IMG/VR virus record: IMGVR_UViG_3300047312_000028
Span: 112,326-176,325 of that record
Origin: a virus
DNA: 64,000 bases
Direction: 5' to 3' (one strand)
The translations under genes and the position numbers were made by a program. Each line of letters begins with the position of its first letter. Position 1 is the stretch's first letter. Below the pieces are notes generated by a model. It ran no database searches. It was not told the origin of the DNA and saw nothing but the letters and a program-made list of their open reading frames with translations. Positions 1 to 8,784 of the stretch are shown one piece after another.

Positions 1-480
1 TTCATCCGCAATCTTGTCTTGTCACTCAAGGGGAATACGCTGATTCTGTTTCAGCTAGTGCGGAAGCACGGCGGACCGATGTACGACGATATTGTGGCAC
101 ACACCAAAGACCGTAACATCTTTTTCGTGCATGGTGGCGTTGATACGATGGACCGTGAAGACGTTCGACGAATCACTGAAGAAAGCACTGATGCTGTGAT
201 TGTGGCATCATATGGAACATTCAGCACAGGCACGAATATCAAGAACATCGACAATGTAATTCTTGGTGCTCCATCGAAAGCGAGAATCAGAAACCTGCAA
301 TCAATCGGGCGAGGATTGAGAAAAACAGATACCAAAAATTCAGTCATGTTGTTTGATATCGTCGATGATCTACGAGTTGGTAAACATGTCAACTTCTTAT
401 TGAAGCATTTTGTCGAACGTGCCAACATCTATAACGAAGAAAAGTTTCCATTCAAGCAATACATGATAGACCTCAAATGA
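1..480 (+). CDS. uvsW: UvsW-like DNA/RNA helicase, C-terminal part
   Basis: The reading frame is open from the left edge, so this is a 5'-truncated gene of 159 visible codons. It is the second RecA-like lobe of a superfamily 2 helicase: TFSTGTNIKNID matches motif V and QSIGRGLRK matches motif VI with its arginine finger, followed by VMLFDIVDDL. In T4, UvsW unwinds R-loops and branched recombination intermediates and shuts off origin-dependent replication. The position upstream of gp55 and gp47/46 supports a phage replication helicase. The N-terminal lobe with Walker A lies outside the window, so assignment to UvsW rather than another SF2 helicase rests on the C-terminal motifs and context. 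Confidence 0.85.
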   Translation, partial: FIRNLVLSLKGNTLILFQLVRKHGGPMYDDIVAHTKDRNIFFVHGGVDTMDREDVRRITEESTDAVIVASYGTFSTGTNIKNIDNVILGAPSKARIRNLQSIGRGLRKTDTKNSVMLFDIVDDLRVGKHVNFLLKHFVERANIYNEEKFPFKQYMIDLK

Positions 481-857
481 AAATGACCAAAGAAGAGGTG
501 GCGTCTTACCATGCCAACTATTACCGCAACAACAAAGATAAATGGAAGCCCAACACAAGAACCAGTGCAGTAAGAAGAGCGGACGGTCAAAAACTAAAAA
601 ATCTAGTGTTCAGTCATTATGGAACAGTTTGTCAATGTTGTGGAGAATCTAGATTGGTGTTCTTAGCTTTGGACCACATTCATAACAATGGAAAAGAAGA
701 CAGAAAAATTACTGGGCTGGGACAAAATCTCTATCGATGGCTGAAACTTAATAATTACCCAGACGGGTATCAAGTGTTATGTCATAATTGTAATTGGGCA
801 AAAAGAGATGGAATATGTCCCCACAAGATAGAGAATGTCATTGATCTAAAAGGATAG
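477..857 (+). CDS. small HNH-type zinc nuclease-like protein
   Basis: This 126-aa protein starts in an ATGA overlap with the helicase stop. It carries CQCCG, then LDHIHNNG (HNH-like core), then a second Cys pair in VLCHNCNWAK and a final CPH. The Cys pairs probably bind structural zinc and the DH..HNN segment would be the beta-beta-alpha metal active site. Proteins of this type recur in phages as free-standing, possibly homing, endonucleases. Base composition is more AT-rich than the flanking replication genes, consistent with insertion. Target and activity cannot be read from sequence. Confidence 0.7.
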   Translation: MKMTKEEVASYHANYYRNNKDKWKPNTRTSAVRRADGQKLKNLVFSHYGTVCQCCGESRLVFLALDHIHNNGKEDRKITGLGQNLYRWLKLNNYPDGYQVLCHNCNWAKRDGICPHKIENVIDLKG

Positions 858-869
858 TTGTGCTATAAT
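841..869 (+). promoter_or_regulatory. sigma70-type promoter upstream of 878 gene
   Basis: TTGATC (841-846), a 17-bp spacer, then a consensus TATAAT (864-869). The start codon GTG at 878 lies only 8 nt after the -10 element, so a transcript from this site would begin at or next to the start codon. Confidence 0.55.
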
Positions 870-877
870 TACTTTCA

Positions 878-1429
878 GTGAAACCTCTCACAAGAAAGAT
901 GGACATGGTTGAATCCAAAGCTGATAACGACATAGCAATGGTGATGCTTGAGAACAGAGATGTAATTCTAACTGAGGTACAATCAGAAGATACGACAGGA
1001 CCGATAGGACAAACACGCATTCATATATTCATCACACCAGCTTTAGTCATTGCGCAGCGCGGCCTGCATGGAAGTTTGGGACTACAACTTACCCCGTGGC
1101 TCCCATATGAAATCATGTCTGGCTCACACATTGAATACAGAAAAGATAAGATTATCGGCATATTACAACCCAATCCCCATCTTGTGACATATTACAAATC
1201 GTGGGCGAAGATCGAACGAGACAAACAGGTAGAGTTTGGTAAAGACTTTGCCAGTCAGATCGGAGAACTTCAAGAGTACCACGATCAGAAATATGCACGA
1301 ACAAAACAAATGCACCAAGAGGAGAATGCTGCATCGCCTGTACCAAATCAGCACTCCGCACTGACACCGATTATCTATCAAATGTTCGACGAGGACAAGG
1401 ATTGGGGAGACTCAGGCACGACCCATTAA
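878..1429 (+). CDS. hypothetical protein
   Basis: A 183-aa protein with no family I recognise. The frame begins with GTG at 878, 8 nt after a TATAAT box; ATG codons at 899 and 905 are alternative starts with only a weak AAGAAAG upstream. The N-terminal half is mixed alpha/beta; the C-terminal part (about 110-183) is polar and helical, with many Lys, Glu and Gln. It ends just before the ribosome site of the sigma-factor gene, so the two are probably co-transcribed. Confidence 0.6.
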   Translation: MKPLTRKMDMVESKADNDIAMVMLENRDVILTEVQSEDTTGPIGQTRIHIFITPALVIAQRGLHGSLGLQLTPWLPYEIMSGSHIEYRKDKIIGILQPNPHLVTYYKSWAKIERDKQVEFGKDFASQIGELQEYHDQKYARTKQMHQEENAASPVPNQHSALTPIIYQMFDEDKDWGDSGTTH

Positions 1430-1437
1430 GGAGATTC

Positions 1438-1992
1438 ATGGCCCAGGCTCATTATGTCAATAATCAAGATTTATTGAAAGCACTCATTGAACACAGACAA
1501 GCACTGAAAGAAGCAAAAAAGACCAAGCAAACTCCACCTGAATTGAGTGAGTATCTTGGTACCTGTTTTCTCAAGATCGCCGAGCATCTTTCGCGCAAAC
1601 CGAACTTCATGTCCTACACGTTTCGTGAGGATATGATTTCCGACGCGGTAGAGAACTGTATTCAGTATGTCAACAACTTCAATCCAGCGAAGTCCAAGAA
1701 CCCCTTCGCCTACTTCACCCAAATCATCTACTTCGCTTTTCTGAGACGAATCAGCAAAGAGAAGAAACAACTTTACGTTAAATACAAAGCGACTGAACAG
1801 CTTGGTATCTTACAGAACACTGAAATGCACGACCTCGATGGGATAGGTCAAGGAGGCGGTAAAGCGTTCCAAGTATATGAAAACATTACAGAATTCATTC
1901 AAACGTTCGAGCAGGGGCGTAAAAACAAGAAACGTACCAAGAAGTCAACGAAGACAGCAACGCGCGGAACACTTAAATTTATAGGTGACTAA
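1438..1992 (+). CDS. gp55: gp55-like late-gene sigma factor
   Basis: The 184-aa product resembles T4 gp55, the minimal sigma factor that directs host RNA polymerase to TATAAATA late promoters. The recognisable core is the sigma region 2-like stretch from DMISDAVENCIQYVNNFNP through NPFAYFTQIIYFAFLRRIS, followed by a basic tail (KKRTKKSTK). ATG 1438 is chosen because AAGGAG lies just upstream; an in-frame TTG at 1402 lies inside the previous gene. TATAAATA sites at 40970, 46588 and 55256 (minus) are its expected targets. It sits next to gp47/gp46 as in T4-like genomes. Confidence 0.85.
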   Translation: MAQAHYVNNQDLLKALIEHRQALKEAKKTKQTPPELSEYLGTCFLKIAEHLSRKPNFMSYTFREDMISDAVENCIQYVNNFNPAKSKNPFAYFTQIIYFAFLRRISKEKKQLYVKYKATEQLGILQNTEMHDLDGIGQGGGKAFQVYENITEFIQTFEQGRKNKKRTKKSTKTATRGTLKFIGD

Positions 1993-2234
1993 TGTCCAAA
2001 GGTAAATTTCAACCGCAACCACAACGTTCTCAGATCGATCAACTCGAACAGAGAATGGAAAAGCTTGAGAAACGAATCGAAGCATTAGAACGACAGCAAC
2101 AAAGCGACCACGGCAGACTCGGTCCAGCAGTCATGGGATCGGGCAAAGATAGTCCGTTCTTGGAAATGCAAGACCGCATTAAAGAACTCGAAGATCAGAA
2201 TATCTTTGGTCTCAACCAACGAATAGGTTTTTAA
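1992..2234 (+). CDS. small coiled-coil protein
   Basis: An 80-aa protein whose ATG overlaps the sigma-factor stop (TAATG) and whose stop overlaps the gp47 start. Residues about 14-40 form heptads rich in Glu, Lys and Leu (QLEQRMEKLEKRIEALERQ), a clear coiled coil; a second short heptad stretch follows near 55-68. Function unknown. The tight coupling between gp55 and gp47 suggests a small accessory to transcription or recombination, but this is inference. Confidence 0.7.
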   Translation: MSKGKFQPQPQRSQIDQLEQRMEKLEKRIEALERQQQSDHGRLGPAVMGSGKDSPFLEMQDRIKELEDQNIFGLNQRIGF

Positions 2235-3316
2235 TGAAGCTGGCACTAATCAACGACACGCACGCCGGAGCGCGTAGTGATAACCCACAGGTGAATGAAT
2301 ATTTCTTTCGTTTCTGGAACGATATCTTCTTTCCTTCGCTCACCAAATATAATATCGACAAAATCATCCACTTGGGTGATGTAGTCGACCGTCGCAAGTT
2401 CATTAACTTCGCAATTTGGTATAAGTGGAAGAAGGATTTCTTTGATCGTATTCAGAACGAATTCAATCTTCCTATAGACATGCTCTGTGGTAACCACGAC
2501 GTATACTATAGAAATACCAATGATGTGAATGCGTTAGATGAATTGCTGGGTAACTATCCCAACATTCGTATCTTCAAAGAAGCGCAAGACATGCAATATG
2601 GTAGCTTGAACGTCGCCTTAATCCCGTGGATTAACTCAGGCAACCTTGAGCGCAGCATGACCTATATTAACGAGACCAAGGCGCCTGTGATCTTCGGTCA
2701 CTTAGAAATCTCAGGCTTTGAGATGGACAACGGCAACGTGTGCCTTACCGGTTTGACCAAAGATGTATTTGATCGATTCGACATGGTTCTGTCAGGTCAC
2801 TTTCATCACCGATCAAGCGACGGATCAATCTTCTATCTCGGTAACCAATATGAAATGACATGGGCCGACTACAAGGACCCGCGCGGCTTCCATATCTTCG
2901 ATACCGAAACAAGAGACTTGACTTATATCGAAAATCCATATAGACTGTTCCATAAGATTACTTACGATGATAGTCTCCAGAGCTTTGAATTCTGGAAGAA
3001 TCATGCGTTCAAAAAGTACACAAGTTCGTATGTGAAAGTCGTAGTCGTTCGCAAGCAGAATCCTTATCTATTCGACACGTTCATGGACATGCTGTACAAG
3101 GCATCCCCTCTCGACGTGACTACAGTAGAAGATTACACAGAGACCGCACTAGATGCCGCACAAGGTGTAGTCAATCAGGCAGAAGATACCGTGACCATCA
3201 TTCGCAAGTGCGTCGATGGCATGAAGATGCCTGGTGGTGTGGATCCAGAAAAGCTCAAAGGTATTCTGCAAGAGATTTATGTTGAAGCGGTAAATACGGA
3301 AACGGACGCGCAATAA
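2234..3316 (+). CDS. gp47: gp47-like recombination nuclease subunit (SbcD/Mre11 family)
   Basis: 360 aa, calcineurin-like phosphoesterase. All metal-binding motifs are visible: DTH (residues 8-10), GDVVDRR (48-54), GNHD (86-89), then GHLE and GHFHH further on. It would pair with the gp46 ATPase encoded immediately downstream (TAATG overlap) to resect DNA ends for recombination-dependent replication, as gp46/47 does in T4 and SbcCD/Mre11-Rad50 does in cells. The length is normal and no catalytic residue is missing. Confidence 0.95.
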   Translation: MKLALINDTHAGARSDNPQVNEYFFRFWNDIFFPSLTKYNIDKIIHLGDVVDRRKFINFAIWYKWKKDFFDRIQNEFNLPIDMLCGNHDVYYRNTNDVNALDELLGNYPNIRIFKEAQDMQYGSLNVALIPWINSGNLERSMTYINETKAPVIFGHLEISGFEMDNGNVCLTGLTKDVFDRFDMVLSGHFHHRSSDGSIFYLGNQYEMTWADYKDPRGFHIFDTETRDLTYIENPYRLFHKITYDDSLQSFEFWKNHAFKKYTSSYVKVVVVRKQNPYLFDTFMDMLYKASPLDVTTVEDYTETALDAAQGVVNQAEDTVTIIRKCVDGMKMPGGVDPEKLKGILQEIYVEAVNTETDAQ

Positions 3317-5025
3317 TGCTGCATTTCAAAAAGTTGAAGTGGAAGAACTTTCTTAGCACTGGGAACTACTGGTCAGAAATCGTATTCGACCGCAGCCAGA
3401 ACACACTGGTTGTAGGAGAGAACGGTTCTGGTAAGAGCACAATGCTGGATGCTCTCTGCTTTGCTCTCTATAATACACCGTTTCGTAACGTCAACAAGGG
3501 AACTCTAGTCAACTCTATCAACCAACGCGATTGTTCGGTTGAAGCTGAATTCACTACCGATAACCATGAGTATCGAGTCGTTCGTGGAATCAAGCCTGAT
3601 GTGTTTGAAATCTACAAGGACGGAGTCCTCGAGGACCAGACTCCTTCTGTGGACTATCAAGATCATCTAGAGAAGTTCATTCTTAAGCTGAACTATAAAA
3701 GCTTCACCCAGATCGTGATTCTTGGATCGGCTTCGTTCACTCCGTTCATGCAATTGAAAGCCAGTGATCGACGCGCCATCATTGAAGACTTGCTAGACAT
3801 ACAGATTTTCTCGTTGATGAACAAGATAGTCAAGACTAAGCTTTCAGAACTCTTGAACGGTAAGCTTTCAAATAAGCTCCTGATTGATGCCTGTGCAGAT
3901 AAGATTACCATACAAGAACGATATATTGCTGAAGCGCAGCAGGATGTCCAGGCACGTATCTCAGAGCACAATGAAGAGCTACGAAAGAACATTGAAGAGA
4001 TTACAAAACTCAATATGAATATCGCAGTCTCTAAACGTTCGCTCTCTGACATGAGCTCCAAGATTGCCGACAAAGCGAAAATTGAAGCGTCCTTAAGAAA
4101 AGTGACTCAATTGGAAGCTCAGATCGAAAACAACACAAGTAAACATAAAAAGAATATCAAGTTCTTTGAGACAGAAGATCAATGCCCAACCTGTACACAG
4201 GTGATCGATTCGACATTCAAGACAGCGCAAATCACAGGATTGACTGCTAAAGTATCTGAGTGTCAGACGGGTCTAACCCAACTTGAACAGAAAGCAATCA
4301 CCTATCAAAAGCAGTTGAGTGATATCGCCGTTATTGAACAGGAGATGAATCTACATGAAGTGGGTATCTCTGGCTATGAAAATTCGATTGCGCAGATCGA
4401 ACGATTCAACCAGGTCTTGACAAATAAACTGAACGAATTACAGAACAACCACCACTCGACAGTGCGTGAACAAGATCGACTCAAAGAACACCAAGACGAA
4501 CTCGCCAAGCTCATTGCTGAGAAACAGGTGCTGATTAGCACCGAAGCGTATTATGAAGCGTCTAGCACTCTTCTAAAGGACACCGGGATCAAGACAAAGA
4601 TCATTCGACAGTATTTGCCAATTATCAATACATTCTCGAATAAATACCTTGCCAGTATGGACTTCTTCGTGAACTTCAACCTGGACGAGACATTCAAGGA
4701 AACAATCAAGTCTCGATTCCGTGATGAATTCACATATCATTCGTTCTCAGAAGGACAGAAGCAACGCATTGACATGGCCCTGATGTTGACCTGGAGAGGA
4801 GTCGCTAAACTCAAGAACTCAGCAGACACCAATCTGTTAATCCTTGATGAAATATTCGATTCCAGTCTTGACAATGCGGGCGCCGAAGAACTGATGAAGA
4901 TTCTGTATTCCCTTGAAGGCACAAATGTCTTCGTCATTAGCCACAGAGGAGACATTTTACAAGACAAATTCAGAACCGTCATTAAGTTCGAGACTCACCA
5001 AAACTTTTCACGTATTGCATCATAA
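3316..5025 (+). CDS. gp46: gp46-like recombination ATPase (SbcC/Rad50 family)
   Basis: 569 aa. Order of parts: Walker A GENGSGKST (34-42), coiled-coil arm, zinc hook CPTC (290-293), return coiled coil, ABC signature in FSEGQKQR (about 477-484) and Walker B LLILDEIFD (507-515) with the following SHRGD histidine switch. This is the complete plan of Rad50/SbcC in the short form typical of T4 gp46. It works with the gp47 nuclease encoded just upstream. A good ribosome site precedes the next gene at 5037. Confidence 0.95.
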   Translation: MLHFKKLKWKNFLSTGNYWSEIVFDRSQNTLVVGENGSGKSTMLDALCFALYNTPFRNVNKGTLVNSINQRDCSVEAEFTTDNHEYRVVRGIKPDVFEIYKDGVLEDQTPSVDYQDHLEKFILKLNYKSFTQIVILGSASFTPFMQLKASDRRAIIEDLLDIQIFSLMNKIVKTKLSELLNGKLSNKLLIDACADKITIQERYIAEAQQDVQARISEHNEELRKNIEEITKLNMNIAVSKRSLSDMSSKIADKAKIEASLRKVTQLEAQIENNTSKHKKNIKFFETEDQCPTCTQVIDSTFKTAQITGLTAKVSECQTGLTQLEQKAITYQKQLSDIAVIEQEMNLHEVGISGYENSIAQIERFNQVLTNKLNELQNNHHSTVREQDRLKEHQDELAKLIAEKQVLISTEAYYEASSTLLKDTGIKTKIIRQYLPIINTFSNKYLASMDFFVNFNLDETFKETIKSRFRDEFTYHSFSEGQKQRIDMALMLTWRGVAKLKNSADTNLLILDEIFDSSLDNAGAEELMKILYSLEGTNVFVISHRGDILQDKFRTVIKFETHQNFSRIAS

Positions 5026-5036
5026 AGGAGATTGCT

Positions 5037-5732
5037 ATGAATGATCTGACCGTCAATCAGCCAACCGCACCGAAGAGCTTTTCATATAATACAGAAGCCC
5101 CTCCTACGATTGCACCTAAGCAGCCACCTAAGTTGCTTCCGTTGTATAATGAAAATAATCCCATGTTGGCACTCAAGCAGCCAGAGTTTGATGTAAAGAA
5201 CCCACCAGTCAATATTATAGACTTTGCTAATCAGCTTCTCTACACCATGAGTCATTACGGTGGAGTAGGTCTTGCGGCACCACAATGCGGATTCCCTTTC
5301 CGTATGTTTGTCATGACGGGCGGGATCGTCTGTATCAACCCAGTGATCGTAGAACGATCAAAAGAAACAATATACACAAAGGAAGGGTGTCTCAGCTTCC
5401 CAGGTCTCTATTTGCCTGTGACCCGTCCCGAAACAGTCTTGATTCGCTACACCAACGAGTATGGAAAAGAAGTTGAAGTGCGATGGACAGGCGCCACGGC
5501 TCGATGTGCGCAACATGAGTACGATCATTTGGAAGGGAAAGTCTACACTTCACTAGTTGGTAACCTGACTCTTCAGATGGCGAAGAAGAAGCGACAGAAG
5601 CTTTTCAAGAAGATCCAACGCGCTGTAGAAATCAAGCAACGCAACCTTCGTATCGCTGGAAAAGATAAAGCATATGTCGCCAAGACAGTTGAAAATAGAC
5701 CGGTAGAGATTGAAACACATAGGCAGGGATAA
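5037..5732 (+). CDS. def: peptide deformylase with N- and C-terminal extensions
   Basis: 231 aa, longer than the usual 150-180. The three hallmark motifs are intact: GVGLAAPQ (76-83), EGCLS (116-120, metal Cys118) and QHEYDH (159-164, metal His160 and His164, catalytic Glu161). It would remove the N-formyl group from nascent proteins. The first ~50 residues are a Pro-rich extension and the last ~45 are basic; neither is needed for catalysis in known enzymes. Marine phages carry def genes, often with a shortened C-terminus, whereas this one is long. AAAGGAG precedes the ATG. Confidence 0.92.
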   Translation: MNDLTVNQPTAPKSFSYNTEAPPTIAPKQPPKLLPLYNENNPMLALKQPEFDVKNPPVNIIDFANQLLYTMSHYGGVGLAAPQCGFPFRMFVMTGGIVCINPVIVERSKETIYTKEGCLSFPGLYLPVTRPETVLIRYTNEYGKEVEVRWTGATARCAQHEYDHLEGKVYTSLVGNLTLQMAKKKRQKLFKKIQRAVEIKQRNLRIAGKDKAYVAKTVENRPVEIETHRQG

Positions 5733-6871
5733 TGAAAGACTGGCAACACGGTATTGAAATCGACTATCTCAAGGCGCAAGAACGATTCTATGAACCGTTC
5801 AACAAACATGCTTTGTCGGTCTTTGGTAAGTTCAAGAAAAACGACATTGCTGCCAAATTGTATGCTGGTGTGTGGAAGAGAATGCGCGACTGTGCTTATG
5901 TCGTAGAAGAAGCGAAGGTAGCTACCAAGATCAGTATGCACGGCAGCACGATCATCGGTCAGAAAGAAAAAGGAGATTTGACATTTTCTAAGCTTGTAGG
6001 TGATCTGATAGAGTTGACTTTTGCATTTCACGCATTACACTATAAAGAACGAAACTGTTTCATCGTCGCGTATGCTGGTCAAGAAGATATCTGTGCATTT
6101 GCCGAATACCAGGGATTCAGAAAGCTTGGTTATAAAGTTACTTCGTTTGCAGAGATTCTAGCAGTCTACTATCGTGATTCAGATTTAAGTCTCGCTCCAC
6201 GCGATCATCCTAGAGCGTCTACTGCCGATCTTGTCGGCATGGCACAAGTCGGAATAGCGAATCATAAACTCCTATTAGCCATTCTAGGAAAACTTCAATC
6301 ACTTGACCCTAAGTTCACGAACCACTATAGCAACTACAATGCGAAGAATGCGTGGTCCGCTCTTTCACTTCGTGGCTACTCAGCAGATCCGGGCTTCATT
6401 ATCAAGCCCGCTGAGATGAATGATAAGTGGTTAGCTGAACACAAAACTGAGAACTACTTTCTACAAGATACACCTTTATATACCCAATTCCCCGAGGTCC
6501 GACAATTATTGTCGTTCTTAGATGGGGAAGTGCACCGGGTACGATTTATGCAATTAGCTCCTGGCGGGGGAGAGTTACAAAGACATACAGACCAGGTCGA
6601 TCCTGATGCTGGCAACTCGTTAGGCGCCGTGGCTCGCTTGCACTTCCCTTTAGTCACAAATGAACGAGTGATCTTCAGTACATGGAATGAGTTTGACAAA
6701 GAAGAAAACTATCATTATGGATTCGGTGAAGTGTGGGTGATCGATACACGCAAACCACACAAAGCAGTCAACGGTGGCAAAGACAATCGTATACATCTTG
6801 TGGTTGATGTAGTTGTCACACCTAAGATTGAAAGGATAATTTGTGAAGGTACCTCAAGACGTATTGAATAA
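5732..6871 (+). CDS. aspartyl/asparaginyl beta-hydroxylase-like protein with unknown N-terminal domain
   Basis: 379 aa. The C-terminal half contains QRHTDQVD (HxD iron ligands), ARLHFPLVTNE, and GEVWVIDTRKPHKAVNGG with a second iron His followed by NRIHLVVDVVV, where the Arg would bind 2-oxoglutarate. This fits the Asp/Asn beta-hydroxylase cupin family. Residues 1-190 are a separate domain of unknown function with no motif I recognise. The ATG overlaps the deformylase stop (TAATG). A substrate cannot be inferred. A second, different 2OG oxygenase is encoded at 30954. Confidence 0.75.
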   Translation: MKDWQHGIEIDYLKAQERFYEPFNKHALSVFGKFKKNDIAAKLYAGVWKRMRDCAYVVEEAKVATKISMHGSTIIGQKEKGDLTFSKLVGDLIELTFAFHALHYKERNCFIVAYAGQEDICAFAEYQGFRKLGYKVTSFAEILAVYYRDSDLSLAPRDHPRASTADLVGMAQVGIANHKLLLAILGKLQSLDPKFTNHYSNYNAKNAWSALSLRGYSADPGFIIKPAEMNDKWLAEHKTENYFLQDTPLYTQFPEVRQLLSFLDGEVHRVRFMQLAPGGGELQRHTDQVDPDAGNSLGAVARLHFPLVTNERVIFSTWNEFDKEENYHYGFGEVWVIDTRKPHKAVNGGKDNRIHLVVDVVVTPKIERIICEGTSRRIE

Positions 6872-7286
6872 GATGTTTGAGACGGCAGACCTCTCAAAGG
6901 ATGAACTCTATGATGCTTTGAGAAAGATGGGTGCCAAAGCGATCAAGCCCAAGTTCCGATTTGGTTGGTCTGAAGAAGTGCCTACGTGGTGCACTTGCTA
7001 CTTTGTCTCTGAGTTTGCCTACTTCTATCTTGCACCGAAGGGAACGAAACCCTATTCAGTAAAAGTGCCTGGTGATCCTGGGACGCATAGATTCTTGATG
7101 TGGCCAGATTCCATCATTGTTGATTTAACAGCAGAACAATTCCCAGATTATGGACTGGTGAGAACAGCCTACTCAAAAGCTAGAGTTACAATGTTCATGC
7201 AAACAGGATGTGTCGGTCCATCACAGAGAGCGAAGGAGCTAGCCGGGATCCTTGGCTTTAATGAATCAGCCTGGTCAAAACCTTAA
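6843..7286 (+). CDS. conserved unknown with possible Cys-His-Asp protease-like arrangement
   Basis: 147 aa, GTG start at 6843 supported by AAAGGA at the right spacing; it overlaps the previous gene by 29 bp. The central segment WCTCYFVSEFAYFY, then GTHRFLMWPDSIIVDLTAEQFPD, has the order Cys...His...Asp and the phrase H.....D..IDLT.EQF seen in YunG-like and transglutaminase-like proteins. I infer such a fold with low confidence; no activity is claimed. It is followed closely by the VWA gene. Confidence 0.6.
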   Translation: MKVPQDVLNKMFETADLSKDELYDALRKMGAKAIKPKFRFGWSEEVPTWCTCYFVSEFAYFYLAPKGTKPYSVKVPGDPGTHRFLMWPDSIIVDLTAEQFPDYGLVRTAYSKARVTMFMQTGCVGPSQRAKELAGILGFNESAWSKP

Positions 7287-7296
7287 AGGAGAAGCT

Positions 7297-7914
7297 ATGA
7301 AGCAGAATTACACACATATGATTTTGGTGCTCGACGAATCAGGTTCCATGGCATACACCGCGGCCGCGACACGAGAAGGCGTCAATGGATTGCTCGATAC
7401 GCAGCAAGCGGTGCCTGGCGATCTCACGACAGCGTTGTATAAGTTCTCAAACTCAGTATCGGAAGTAGCGACCCTCTTGGCGCTCACGACAGACAACTAT
7501 CGTCCAAGTGGTGGTACAGCATTGAATGATGCCGTATGCCAAGCGATTGACAAAGAAGGTGCGCGCCTTTCTGCATTGCCAGAAGAACAACGACCGGATA
7601 AGGTTGTGGTAGCGATTGTGACTGACGGATTTGAAAATGCGTCAATCAAATTCAAGAAAGCAGATGTGAAGGATCGTATCACCCGCCAAGAAGCACAGTA
7701 CCAGTGGCAATTTGTATTCTTGGGTGCCAACATGGATGCGTTCGCTGAAGCAGAATCCTACGGCATCTTGAAAACGTCAGGTTATGCGTTCAATATGACA
7801 GCAGACAGCATTAAGACCTCTTATGATGTTACCTCGAAAGCGTTTGCTGATTACAGAGTGGGAACGAAAAAGACAGTCAACATGGCAGACGCCGCAAAGG
7901 ACCTGGGTAAATAA
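7297..7914 (+). CDS. von Willebrand factor A (VWA) domain protein
   Basis: 205 aa, nearly all VWA domain. The MIDAS metal site is intact: DESGSM (DxSxS) near residue 13, a Thr in the GGTALNDAV loop, and the distal Asp in IVTDGFEN. VWA domains bind partner proteins through Mg2+ or Ca2+. ATG 7297 is preceded by AAAGGAG. It is distinct from the larger VWA protein at 10972 and has no AAA+ partner next to it. Proteins like this are common, uncharacterised members of large phage genomes. Confidence 0.85.
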   Translation: MKQNYTHMILVLDESGSMAYTAAATREGVNGLLDTQQAVPGDLTTALYKFSNSVSEVATLLALTTDNYRPSGGTALNDAVCQAIDKEGARLSALPEEQRPDKVVVAIVTDGFENASIKFKKADVKDRITRQEAQYQWQFVFLGANMDAFAEAESYGILKTSGYAFNMTADSIKTSYDVTSKAFADYRVGTKKTVNMADAAKDLGK

Positions 7915-7915
7915 T

Positions 7916-8743
7916 ATGTTTTACAAACCCCTCTCAGTTATGCCTGGTATGTTTGATTTTCTGCATGAATCGATTGCAGAGATAGAACATTCTGGATGGC
8001 AAGACCCAAACCCACCAATTCAAGTCATGGATCATGAGGGCTTCCTCGTGGTCCGTGATGACCTCCTCGGATACGGATCGAAAGCTCGATTCATCGATTA
8101 TATGATTAAGACAGCACCACAACAGCAATTCGTATTCGGTGCCTGTCCTGCGACTGGTTACGCACAGATCAGTTTACCCGCCGTCGCTACTCGGTATAAT
8201 AAGCAGGTGCATTTGTTCATGGCACAACGAAACATGAACAAACTTCACGACTATCAGAAGCTAGGAGCGGACTTAGGATCGATCTATCACTGGGTGCCTT
8301 CTGGTATGCTGAACGTAACCAAAGCCAGAGCAATGGAGTATGCCGCAGAAGATCCAATCAATCGCGTCTTATTACCTATCGGTCTTGAGAATCCCACAGT
8401 CATTGCCAGCATCGTCAAAGTGGCAAGAGACCAAATAGGATTCACACCAGATCATGTATGGACGGTTGGTTCTAGCGGTACGCTGAACAGAGGTCTGCAA
8501 CTTGCCTGGCCGACTGCCGAAGTACATGTAGTCTCTGTGGGTCATAAAATGAGTGAACGAGAAATAGGCAGAGCAATCATACATACCGTTCCGTATAAGT
8601 TCGACAAGAAGCTGAAGCCAATCGATGCACCACCGTTCCCAAGTGCGCCGACATACGATGCAAAGGGATGGCGTCCGATGGTTGATTGGTATAAGACACA
8701 TGAACGACCTGAGAAGGTTCTCTTCTGGAACGTCGCCGCATAA
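7916..8743 (+). CDS. PLP fold-type-II enzyme-like protein (tryptophan-synthase-beta/ACC-deaminase superfamily)
   Basis: 275 aa, ATG 7916 two bases after the VWA stop. The region VVRDDLLGYGSKARF resembles the (K/R)RDD..G.GxNK.RK segment of ACC deaminase and D-cysteine desulfhydrase, where the Lys forms the PLP Schiff base; VWTVGSSGTLNRGL resembles the Gly/Ser-rich phosphate-binding loop. The pattern FGACPATGYAQISLPAVATRYNKQVHLFM fits the Asn/Ser-rich cofactor cap region. The protein is shorter than cellular homologues (about 330 aa). I infer the fold; the substrate is unknown and it may be a catalytically altered relative. Confidence 0.55.
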   Translation: MFYKPLSVMPGMFDFLHESIAEIEHSGWQDPNPPIQVMDHEGFLVVRDDLLGYGSKARFIDYMIKTAPQQQFVFGACPATGYAQISLPAVATRYNKQVHLFMAQRNMNKLHDYQKLGADLGSIYHWVPSGMLNVTKARAMEYAAEDPINRVLLPIGLENPTVIASIVKVARDQIGFTPDHVWTVGSSGTLNRGLQLAWPTAEVHVVSVGHKMSEREIGRAIIHTVPYKFDKKLKPIDAPPFPSAPTYDAKGWRPMVDWYKTHERPEKVLFWNVAA

Positions 8744-8747
8744 TTCC

Positions 8748-8776
8748 TTGACATTTCAATTCACTTGTGGTATAAT
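8748..8776 (+). promoter_or_regulatory. consensus sigma70 promoter, leaderless arrangement
   Basis: TTGACA (8748-8753), exactly 17 bp, TATAAT (8771-8776): a perfect E. coli-type consensus. The ATG of the SLOG gene follows after 8 nt with no Shine-Dalgarno in between. Confidence 0.85.
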
Positions 8777-8784
8777 TCTCACTT

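Noticed and set aside
1402-1437. TTG start for the gp55-like gene
   Set aside because: It lies inside the upstream gene without a ribosome site, while ATG 1438 follows AAGGAG.
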